A DNA stretch of 64,000 nucleotides from Rhynchopus sp. YZ270_cl-10 (lineage: Eukaryota > Euglenozoa > Diplonemea > Diplonemida > Diplonemidae), in the NCBI GenBank assembly GCA_964035575.1, contig OZ037931.1, positions 195,567-259,566 of the forward strand, read 5' to 3'. The notes under the pieces are model-generated. The model did not search any database and had not been told where the DNA came from. It worked only from the letters and a program-made list of their open reading frames with translations. Positions 57,091-64,000 of this stretch are shown here, in pieces; position 1 is the first letter of the stretch, and each line of letters begins with the position of its first letter. The position numbers and the translations under genes were made by a program.

Positions 57091-57204
57091 CATCTCACCT
57101 CTGGTGAACACACCTCATCCCGCCTGATTTGAGAAGTTAAACACCACCAGGCCTGGATAGTACTGGCGTGGGTGACCAGCTGGGAAGTCCGGATACTTGA
57201 ATCC
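57091..57204 (+). pseudogene. 5S rRNA-like sequence, 5-prime truncated
   Basis: Strong resemblance to eukaryotic 5S rRNA from its loop B region on: GAACACACCTCATCCCGCCT, GATTTGAGAAGTTAAACACC, GGCCTGGATAGTACTGGCGT, GGGTGACCAGCTGGGAAGTC and the 3-prime stem GGATACTTGAATCC followed by T9, a Pol III terminator. The internal promoter boxes are present. The first ~14 nt that should pair with GGATACTTGAATCC are missing and replaced by a C-repeat tail, so this is a 5S pseudogene or a 5S-derived SINE head, not a working gene. Confidence 0.8.
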
Positions 57205-57217
57205 TTTTTTTTTCCTT

Positions 57218-57256
57218 TTCGACTGAGATGCGTTTTAGCACGTTTCAACTACTATT
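57218..57256 (+). repeat. F-family 3-prime end
   Basis: TCGACTGAGATGCGTTTTAG, CACGTTTCAACTACT; only the last 39 bp of the F unit. Confidence 0.65.
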
Positions 57257-57490
57257 TCTTTGTGGGTTTGTTGGTTTGAGGACATAACCCACTTCCATCT
57301 GTACCCCGCGCCTTGCGCGCCAGCTTCACTTTTTTTTAGGTTTCCTTTTTACATCTTCTGTTGTTGGCCGCAGGGTACTTGTGCTTTCATCCGGATGGCT
57401 GGCATCGTACGTGGGTCAGTCGGAGGTGCCTGCATTAATAACTTCACTTTTTTTTATGTGTTGCACGAGGCGGCATTGGCTTCCTTCTAT

Positions 57491-57535
57491 AGGTGACTAA
57501 GCACGCGAGGCTTAGGTTCATCTTACAAACGTTTC
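57491..57535 (+). repeat. B-family hairpin repeat
   Basis: AGGTGACTAAGCACGCGAGG, CTTAGGTTCATCTTACAAAC; stem intact, one loop change. Confidence 0.75.
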
Positions 57536-57539
57536 TTCT

Positions 57540-57860
57540 TGTTCTGTTAGTCACCTTAGCGAAAAGGTGGCTGATCATTAGGTAGGTAGTTAGGCTCGTC
57601 TTAGCTATCTCTCTTCTTTTTTAAATATATGTTTCTCTGGTGCCTTAAGCAAGCATCGGGAAACCTTCATCGTCAGGCATGATTTGATGATGTGCACGAG
57701 AGGCACATTCATCTCTCAAGTTTTCTCTCTTTTTTTATATTTTTTATTTGTCCCAGTTCCTGATCATCGATCAACTGATCATAAAATTTTACGATCAATA
57801 GATCGATTTAACGCGGAACCTGGGCAGCCGACGAGGTCGCACTTGCTTTGCGTCGCGGGT
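57540..57860 (+). repeat. Upstream copy of a duplicated segment (see 61190-61410)
   Basis: Shares, in order, TTAGTCACCTTAGC-like, AAAAGGTGGCTGA, TCTCTGGTGCCTTAAGCA, the B-prime hairpin (57686-57730, ATGTGC/GCACAT stem) and GGCAGCCGA..GGTCGC.CTTGCTT with 61190-61410. In the second copy this segment leads into a gene start; here the gene part is not recognisable. Confidence 0.65.
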
Positions 57861-57987
57861 GTGGTGTGTATTCTAACTGCGACGCACAAAAACAGAGACA
57901 GACAAGAAATGTTCTCACTACTCTTTTGAGCTATTATTACTCATATATTATCATTCGTATCGCCATATTCGCTATTCTTATCAAGAG

Positions 57988-58030
57988 CTACACTGTCACA
58001 AGAGGGCTTTGTATTTCAAGTCAAACTATT
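57988..58030 (+). repeat. A-family short repeat
   Basis: GCTACACTGTCACAAGAGGG, CTTTGTATTTCAAGTCAAA. Confidence 0.65.
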
Positions 58031-58040
58031 ATCCATTGGT

Positions 58041-58190
58041 ACTAGAACCTGGACTGGGCGGGTAACCGGACTCCGAGTCCCACCATCGAAATGGATATTG
58101 GGAACGCATGGTTTCCACCCGTCGTTCAGGTCACGCGCGCCGAGGGTAACAGTCACGAGAGGGCTTTGTATTTCAAGTCAAATTTTATTT
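58041..58190 (+). repeat. A-family repeat, diverged
   Basis: Ends AACAGTCACGAGAGGGCTTT, GTATTTCAAGTCAAATTTT; the upstream part is only loosely like the long A copies. Confidence 0.55.
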
Positions 58191-58484
58191 AGTTCCAAGA
58201 CACGGTGTCTTTCTTGATTCTTTAATGGCCCCTTGGCTGCGATAATATGTGAATAAACACGCTCACTGTGGGTGGATGGGGATGGGGGAGGGGTAATTTA
58301 GAAACGTTGATAGGGACTACTCATATACACGCCGTCGAACTGGGCTACGTAGATCAGCAGGGGAAACAGCTTCGGAGATGGGAACGATTCTGACCCTCGC
58401 CGCGCATTGACCCCGCTTCTGGGACACTTCAGATCGAGGCGAAGGCCGTCGAGGACGCAAACAGGTATCCGCGACGATGGCGTC

Positions 58485-58982
58485 ATGGCACCACGAGAAT
58501 CTCTGCCTGCCGCAAGCATCTCAATCGTCATCAACACCATCAACGGCCCACCTGACATCATCATCTGCGAGGAACTCATGAACCTCCCCGTCACGCTAAC
58601 GACAGCCGTCGCTCGACTCGGCAGGGACACTGACAAGGTGAGAATGAAAAAGGCGCGAATGGCGTTTGGAGCGTTACGAAACCGTGAGTGGAGCGTCACG
58701 AGACCGACGAAAAATGGAAAAGACGAAGCTCCAGCGAGGCGTAGGTCGCTTCTGTTGATGGTTGGTGGTGTTGTCAATCCTACATCGTGCCTACAAACGT
58801 ACACCAACGAAAGCTATATGAACCCACCGACAGCGCAAGCGGAGTGTATATGCGATGATCGAAGACCACAAGCAGCGTGCCGAAGATTGAGTCGCACACC
58901 TATCTGGCGAAGGCGGACCGTACAAAAAGTTCAACACGTCGATGTTCGCGCAAGGCTACTAGGATGGTCCTATACACTTTGA
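58485..58982 (+). CDS. Tandem multicopy family member 1 (unknown function, probably partial)
   Basis: Open from at least 58407; first ATG 58485 gives 165 residues. Contains SIVINTINGPPDIIICEELM, a basic region (KVRMKKARMAFGALRNREWS) and NPTSCLQTYTNESYMNPPTA. The last block recurs at 62569 as NPASCLQTYTNESSMNPPTA. Between these copies the DNA differs mostly at third codon positions in this frame (CTA/CTG, CAA/CAG, ACC/ACT, AGC/AGT), which supports this strand and frame as protein-coding under constraint. A minus-strand open frame over the same DNA is therefore a shadow. No known domain recognised. The N-terminal domain found in the two downstream paralogues (LLKVF) is not found here, so this copy may be incomplete or spliced. 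Confidence 0.5.
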   Translation: MAPRESLPAASISIVINTINGPPDIIICEELMNLPVTLTTAVARLGRDTDKVRMKKARMAFGALRNREWSVTRPTKNGKDEAPARRRSLLLMVGGVVNPTSCLQTYTNESYMNPPTAQAECICDDRRPQAACRRLSRTPIWRRRTVQKVQHVDVRARLLGWSYTL

Positions 58983-59049
58983 CCGCTCAAGATGAACAAA
59001 GAAATGAAGTTGACAAAAAAGGGGGAGGGAAAAGGAAGGGGAGGGGAAA

Positions 59050-59397
59050 CATTGAGGGATTGATGGGGCTCCTCTTTGATGAACCTTAGGAACTTTTCTG
59101 GATGAATGCAGATAATTTCGGAGTTTTTCCCCCCCTTCTTTTAGGGAACCGGGTACAGCGTACTCTCAAAAGGAATACGAAAACTACGGGAGGGGTTTTT
59201 TTGGGTTTTTGGGTTTTTGGGGTACCTACGGTACGTTCAATAAACCCGGTTTGGAGTTGAAATGTTATATTGTTTTTTGGATTATCTTCTTTCCAAAACG
59301 AGGTTTGGGTACATTTGGTAATCAGCACTATATGCCTTCTGTTCAGTAGAATAGAGAACATTTTTGAAATAAGATGAGATTTATTGCTTTCGGACAA
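59050..59397. other. Intergenic region
   Basis: No gene or repeat family recognised; short G/T-rich runs. Confidence 0.4.
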
Positions 59398-59602
59398 TTA
59401 AAAAAGCCCATTCTTTTGACCTTGATTGGCCCAAGAAGTCGCTGAGCGACGTTGAGTTCCGTGTCGCATGTTGTGTACCGTGGCTTCGCCAGAAGCTTTT
59501 GGGTGCCATGTGGTGATGGTCGCTCGCTTCTTCTCAAGCATCTCCAACAATGCCTCAAGGCATCGTGACGCACCTCCGTTGGAGGCCTGGTAGGGCTCGG
59601 AC
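59398..59602 (-). CDS. Possible terminal exon, minus strand
   Basis: Open without a start codon from an AG acceptor-like site (59603-59604 on the plus strand, read as TAG on the minus) to TAA at 59398-59400. It reads SEPYQASNGGASRCLEALL, EMLEKKRATITTWHPKASGE, ATVHNMRHGTQRRSATSWAN. Residue mix and codon use look coding. About 35 bp (GGCGAAGCCACGGTAC) match the interior of the hAT element at 61623, so it may be part of a repeat that happens to be open. Upstream exons not found. Confidence 0.3.
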
Positions 59603-59916
59603 CTACCTAGCAGTTTTCATCAAAATGCTCGAAGAAAAATATCAGTTTCGAAAAAAAGAGGGGGAAAAGTAGGGCAGCAGTCTTCGGACAGGTGAGTAGC
59701 GACACCTCCCTTGCCAGCGATAGAACCCAATTCAAAAAAAAAAAATGCGCAAATTCCAGAAAAAAAAAAGTCCTGAAAATCTGATTACAGGGTTTCCACG
59801 ATGTCAAAATAATAATAAAAAAAGATGAACCCAAAAAAAACGGATAGCTGCGATTATATATACAGACACAACCCGATCGGTTCTTCGCTGCCGTTTTTAC
59901 ACAGACGGTATTCTCA

Positions 59917-60448
59917 CACGGTGGAGTCCACCCGGGGGGGGGGGGGGTGACTAAATGGGGGGGACCTAAAGGGGGACTACAGAGTCCCCCTAGCAGGACT
60001 ATGTAGTCCCCCTAGGCATAGTGTGCATACGAACATTTTGGTTCGTCGACGAACAAAATGTTCGTCGGTTTGGTTCGTCGATGTTCGTCGACGAACAGCG
60101 ACGAACCAAACCGACGAACAGGTCCCTGCACGACGGTGAAGTATGTTACATTACAAATGAAGTTACTCGTAACGTTACAAGTGAAAAGCCGTTACAAGTG
60201 GACAAACGAAGATGAGATCCCGTGGTGAAAAGTCACGTAGACCGCAACAGGTCCCATACAAGACGGTACGGCTGTACCGGGGTGTATTGACGAACAACGA
60301 CGAACATCGACGAACCATTTTTTTTTCTTCCCCAGGACGAACATCGACGAACATTTTGTTCGTCTGCACACTATGCCTAGGGGGACTCTATAGCCCCCCT
60401 ATCCGACACCCCAAAAGAGTCACTCCCCCCCGGGTGGACTCCACCGTG
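59917..60448. mobile_element. Terminal-inverted-repeat element with CGACGAAC arrays (532 bp)
   Basis: Ends CACGGTGGAGTCCACCCGGG at left and complement at right, then facing GTGACT / AGTCAC and GGGGGACT blocks. Inside are many short inverted CGACGAAC / GTTCGTCG units that could fold into nested hairpins, plus GTTACA repeats. Terminal bases match 4256-4565. Target duplication not evident; no coding. Confidence 0.7.
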
Positions 60449-60518
60449 GCAGCGCAGTGCGTTGCCACAACAAAAAAACAAAAAAAAAAAAAAAAAAAAA
60501 AAAAAAGTTAACAGCGTT

Positions 60519-60572
60519 TTGTATAGTGGAGTTCATCCTCGGGTGTCTCACTAATACAACCAAGTTTAAAAA
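60519..60572 (-). repeat. D-family repeat
   Basis: Minus-orientation copy: TATAGTGGAGTTCATCCTCG, GGTGTCTCACTAATACAACC, AAGTTT. Confidence 0.7.
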
Positions 60573-61139
60573 AAAAAAAAGTTTTCTTATGAAAAGAGGG
60601 GTTTTGGTCACTGTTCCCCCCAACTTATGATATTGCAGATTCAACGACAAAAAAAGGCACCCTCACTTTTTACAACATTTTAAACAACCCCCCCCATTCA
60701 TGCTACCCCTCTCTTAAGAATTCTGTGCGTTATCTGCTTCGCTGTTGCCTACCCGTAAACATACGATTTCCTTGGGCACGGTACACAGTCTCTTTGTCCA
60801 TCTCCTTCCTTAAATGGCACAAACCGTGTCATTTGCTTAAACGTATGTTTTTGGGGCAAGTCTTTGTTGCTGGTCAACACCTTAATAAGCAAAGTCATAC
60901 AGGGTTTGAATACCCTCACACGGATGCCCCCCTTAGGGGCGGCTCTTTCTCTCTCTCTCTCTCTGCTCAGCCATCTGCTTCCTTGGTAAATAGAAGACAG
61001 CAATGCTACATCCCCGCGTTCATTTTCTCTTGGTGGCTAAGCACCGTCTGACCAGCCGTTCTTCCTTTGGATGGCACAAACGAGGTCGGTGTGTATTTGG
61101 GGTGTGTATGTGCATTCGTCTTTAGCTTCTTCCTTCTGT

Positions 61140-61410
61140 GGGTGACTAATCATGTGAGAGGCTTAGGTTCATCGTACCGGTTTGTACTTTGTTAGTCTTG
61201 GCAAAAGGTGGCTGACCAAGAAGCCATCGTCTTAACTGTCTTTCTCTTTTAAAAAAAAAAAACTGGTTCTCTGGTGCCTTAAGCATCGGGAAGACTTCGG
61301 ATTTTTTTATTGGTGATGTGCACGAGAGGCACATTCATCGTACATGTTTTCTTTTTTTTTTGTAGTCCACCTGGGGCAGCCGAGGTCGCGCTTGCTTATG
61401 CTGGTATCTC
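61140..61410 (+). repeat. Downstream copy of the duplicated segment with B and B-prime hairpins
   Basis: B copy at 61140-61180 (diverged stem), GGCAAAAGGTGGCTGAC, TCTCTGGTGCCTTAAGCATC, B-prime hairpin at 61313-61360 (ATGTGC, ACGAGAG, GCACAT) and GGGGCAGCCGAGGTCGC, 15-40 bp before the gene start at 61424. Confidence 0.7.
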
Positions 61411-61423
61411 TCCAAGGTCCAAG

Positions 61424-62405
61424 ATGCTGAAGATAATGAAGGTAGGCACCAGCATGATGGATGAAATGCTGTTGAAGGTATTCAACCTGCGGAAGGATCT
61501 TGCGGTGTGCCAAAAGCTGGGTGCAGTGTTCGCGAAGTATGGCGGGTACATACTTGAGCGACACACACAGGGAAAGTGCGGGTTGAACGTCATCCTGGCA
61601 TTCCGAAAGCCGTGCACCTGCGCAGTGTTTCCGCTATGAAGATATGACCCAAAAAATCTTCAAAAAAAAAAAAAATCTGGGATTTTCCCGTTTTTTCCCA
61701 TGAAGATATCTTCATGAGAAAAAAAAAAAAAAAAAAAAAAAAAACACAGAAAAAAGGGGAGGCAGGGCGTCGCGCGCGCGCGAAGCGCGTCTTATCCCCT
61801 TCCTGGTATCATTGTGAAGAGGATATAGCGAGGTAAAGTTTCAGACCGTGCCCCCAATTCCCTCAATCTTTGCACCATTTGACAAAGAGTGAGAATAAGG
61901 GATCGACAAAAATAAAAAAAGTAGCGTACCGTGCGCCTGCGGCGCAAAACTTATGAGCGGAATCCCACAGCCCTCTACCATAGTTTGTCTGTAAAAATGG
62001 TTGTTTTTAAGTCACAATTTTTGAAATGTTGCGTACCGTGGCTTCGCCAAAAAGTTTTGATATTATGACCGCCGTTTCTCCCTATACTGAGGGAAGGCAG
62101 GCGTAGAAAAAACATGAGAAAAAGGGTTGGTTTGGTTCTTGATGTACATTACCATCCCACGTCATCATGTATTTACCTGAAATGGACGGACCTTTTCGCG
62201 CGGAGCGCGAAAAAATTTTTTTTGACCCCTTTTTGGACATATCTTCATATCTTCACGGTTTTGGAAAAAAAAAAATTTCCATGAAGATAAGCGGAAACCC
62301 TGCACCTGCGAGATAAAAAAAGGTGCGAACATGGTGCGACACCTGCAGATGTGCGGAAGGCTGTTCACGAGAAAGAGGAAGGTGGGACGACAAATGGAAA
62401 GATGA
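61424..62405 (+). pseudogene. Tandem family member 2, split by a hAT element
   Basis: ATG at 61424 opens MLKIMKVGTSMMDEMLLKVF, NLRKDLAVCQKLGAVFAKYGG, ERHTQGKCGLNVI. The same LLKVF..L...A.C..L..V..KYGG....H..GK pattern starts the gene at 63808, so it is a shared N-terminal domain. The frame is open up to 61622, where the hAT element begins; ignoring the 680-bp element and one 8-bp duplicate, the original frame would run on for about 33 codons (basic, MVRHLQMCGRLFTRKRK) to TGA at 62403-62405. DNA after the element aligns with the basic region of member 1. Function unknown. Now disrupted, unless the shortened product (72 codons, reading a few into the element) is used. Confidence 0.6.
61623..62302. 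mobile_element. hAT-like non-autonomous element (680 bp)
   Basis: Ends CAGTGTTTCCGCTATGAAGA and, inward from the right, CAGGGTTTCCGCTTATCTTC. CACCTGCG is duplicated exactly (61615-61622 and 62303-62310). Interior has GC hairpins (TTCGCGCGGAGCGCGAA, GTGCGCCTGCGGCGC, CGTGGCTTCGCC) shared with the other hAT elements. No transposase. Confidence 0.92.
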
Positions 62406-62436
62406 AGTTTAAGTACGACATAATTCGCGTCTGTTG

Positions 62437-63060
62437 ATGATTACAGCGTACCTCACGAACGCAGACGATGGTACGCCTGCCTCAGAGCCAGACAAAGACA
62501 CACTACAGGCCATGGGAGAAGCCATCAGCAGAAGGATGGGTGGTAGTGGCAATCCTGCATCGTGCCTGCAGACGTACACTAACGAAAGTAGTATGAACCC
62601 ACCGACAGCGCAAGTGGTGTTCATGATGCAGTTCTCCAATCCGCATAAAGCGTTCACAGAGCATCAAAATCAGAGGTTTGACGGCACTGAGATGAAGCAA
62701 GGTTCGCTCATCATGCACCGCCACACAGGGCAGCAGTACAGAAAGCGGGAGTACTACCCACCCGCAAACCGCCCTGTCCGCACGCCACCCTCATCGAAGC
62801 CACCCACGCCCAACCAACACCGCGATGCTCCCACACAGCACTGTTCTGCACCATGCACATCGCAGGGTTACGACCACACAGGGCAGCAGTACACAAATGG
62901 GGAGTACTACCCACCCGCAAACCGCCCTGTCTGCATGCCACCCTCATCGAGGCCACCCACAACCAACCAGGCGTGTCAAGAGACGCACTGGGATGAGCAC
63001 TGGATGATACGTTTTTGGATGCCGAGCTGGCATGGAGGGTGCTGGGGCTTCCGTTGGTAA
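62437..63060 (+). CDS. Tandem family member 2, C-terminal part with tandem repeats
   Basis: 207 residues from ATG 62437, or the downstream exon of the split gene just before it. Contains NPASCLQTYTNESSMNPPTA (shared with member 1), then two tandem units of about 55 residues, each HTGQQY...EYYPPANRPV..PPSS.PPT, followed by a Trp/His-rich tail (HWDEHWMIRFWMPSWHGG). Pro-rich repeats and an aromatic tail suggest an extracellular or scaffold protein, but there is no signal peptide. The relation to 61424 upstream cannot be proved: a frame change lies between them. Confidence 0.5.
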   Translation: MITAYLTNADDGTPASEPDKDTLQAMGEAISRRMGGSGNPASCLQTYTNESSMNPPTAQVVFMMQFSNPHKAFTEHQNQRFDGTEMKQGSLIMHRHTGQQYRKREYYPPANRPVRTPPSSKPPTPNQHRDAPTQHCSAPCTSQGYDHTGQQYTNGEYYPPANRPVCMPPSSRPPTTNQACQETHWDEHWMIRFWMPSWHGGCWGFRW

Positions 63061-63681
63061 GGCTTTTTAAGCATTGGTCGCACGTTGTACGCAGGCACCA
63101 CAGAAAAACAAAGGACTCCGATCTGGAGGAAATCAAAGGAAACCCACATCGAAACTATAGCACTGGAGGTTTGTGGGAACAAGGACTCGCTGGAGGAGGT
63201 CTTCGTCAAGGCGCTAAAGGAGTTCATAGAAGTTGTGGATGGAGACAAAGGGGATATGGACTTCATCGCCCCCGAAAAGCTACCATGCACTCAGTACAAC
63301 GAAGTACGCTCAGAAGCGCATTTGGCAAACCTGAAAAAGCGCAAAGCCTTCTGGGTGGCCATGAATGCACAAGATGTAAGAGTTGAGGTCGAAAAGTTCA
63401 CACACAGCTACACACCAAGAGAGAGCAGCGAGTCGCTGATGCAGCAGACCGGACTCAAGAACGAAGGTTTGGAGCACTGTTTTGAGTGTTTCGACTGTGC
63501 CTGTCGTGTATTCAATTTTGAGTTAGGAGAGACCACCACGGCGGAGAGCGCGAAGTATGTGTACGGGCTCTATGAAGACTGCATAAAGGAGCTGAACAAC
63601 TTGAACGGGAATGAAGAGGACCCTTACCACAAAGCCAGGGTACGTTATGCGGTACGAGAACGGGGACAAAGATCACCTTAA
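63032..63681 (+). CDS. Hypothetical protein with a 38-bp intron
   Basis: Proposed exons 63032-63056 and 63095-63681 join in phase 1 (GTAAGG...TACGCAG) to a 203-residue acidic protein: MEGAGASVGTTEKQRTPIWR, SLEEVFVKALKEFIEVVDG, FIAPEKLPCTQYNEV, EHCFECFDCACRVFNFE, YVYGLYEDCIKELNNLNG. Helical, with one Cys cluster (CFECFDCAC). A GTACGT site at 63640 could be a further donor. The proposed start overlaps the previous frame by 29 bp, so this could instead be the next exon of the gene upstream. Family not recognised. Confidence 0.5.
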
Positions 63682-63807
63682 AGGTCACCTTCAGCAACCT
63701 TCTGCAACCCACACCTACGGCAGCACACGTCAGCCGAGGTCGCATATTGCTTATATTTTCACACCAACCAGACTTCCCCCATCACTTCTTGCCCCTCCCA
63801 CAAACAC

Positions 63808-64000
63808 ATGGCAGTGCCACCGCAGTCAGTGCCAGATCCCAAACCGACTATGTCAACAAACCCCATAGATAGGATAGATGCCGACGAGGTTCTGCTGAAG
63901 GTGTTCAGCTTGCCGTACAAAATGGCAGCCTGTGCATCACTTCAGCCTGTCCTTCACAAATACGGCGGGTGTGTGAGTGAAATCCACGCCAACGGAAAAC
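63808..64000 (+). CDS. Tandem family member 3 (runs off the window)
   Basis: ATG at 63808, open to the window end (64 codons): a short Pro-rich start (MAVPPQSVPDPKPTM), then DADEVLLKVFSLPYKMAACA, SLQPVLHKYGGCVSEIHANG. This matches the N-terminal domain of member 2 at about every second residue. A CAGCCGAGGTCGC phrase about 75 bp upstream also precedes member 2. Likely the intact copy continuing beyond the window. Confidence 0.6.
   Translation, partial: MAVPPQSVPDPKPTMSTNPIDRIDADEVLLKVFSLPYKMAACASLQPVLHKYGGCVSEIHANGK

Noticed and set aside
58298-58807. 169-codon minus-strand frame
   Set aside because: Silent-site differences between paralogues support the plus strand; the minus frame is a shadow.
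61623-62302. Viral or LTR element
   Set aside because: Ends are inverted with an 8-bp duplication and no capsid, polymerase or LTR; it is a plain hAT DNA transposon. No virus-like element was recognised anywhere in the window.

Overview
This is nuclear DNA from a free-living or flagellate-type unicellular eukaryote. Genes carry GT-AG spliceosomal introns (38 to 953 bp), all three standard stop codons end genes, and the proteins are eukaryotic signature families: a costars/ABRACL protein, the B55 regulatory subunit of PP2A, YIF1 of the ER-Golgi pathway, class III adenylate cyclases, a voltage-gated K+ channel with EF-hands, and a dynein-stalk-like protein. The lineage cannot be fixed from this window. 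Exons are fairly GC-rich; intergenic DNA is AT-rich, full of poly-T/poly-C tracts and packed with repeats.

Layout. 0-5.6 kb: no gene seen, only repeats. 5.7-6.9 kb: costars gene whose intron holds a 574-bp fold-back element. 7.4-13.9 kb: a zinc-finger/SAP-like protein, a Cys-x5-Arg phosphatase and a type II membrane glycosyltransferase. 14.6-17 kb: one small minus-strand spliced gene, a coding-like but broken plus-strand stretch, a MITE and a hAT element. 17.2-19.3 kb: EF-hand K+ channel. 19.3-24.3 kb: repeats, including a 1,971-bp Mutator-like element with arms of about 555 bp. 24.4-39.1 kb: signalling cluster: a multi-pass membrane protein, two paralogous adenylate cyclases with a second degenerate cyclase-like tail, a protein of unknown family, a stand-alone dynein stalk domain and PP2A-B55 (4 exons), with a 1,791-bp hAT element between B55 and the second cyclase. 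39-43 kb: MITE-rich. 43-55 kb: SDR oxidoreductase, secreted MEMO/LigB-like protein, YIF1 (3 exons), a large receptor-like membrane protein and an unknown protein. 55.9-58.2 kb: a nest of dispersed repeats with a 5S rRNA fragment. 57.5-64 kb: a tandem, decaying multicopy gene family, one copy split by a third hAT element.

The most unusual signal is a family of short dispersed sequences, all found on the plus strand, built on a 6-bp hairpin with a fixed loop (ACGAGAG). Stem sequences differ between subfamilies by compensating changes, and each is followed by a shared pyrimidine-rich tail. Three copies extend 5-prime into the end of a possible reading frame, so they may be 3-prime ends of non-LTR retroposons; their position just upstream of genes and inside introns leaves a regulatory or introner-like role open.

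Three hAT-like elements with exact 8-bp target duplications, the Mutator-like element with a 9-bp duplication, the fold-back element with a 5-bp duplication and several TA-flanked MITEs show that cut-and-paste elements shaped the region. None has a recognisable transposase here.
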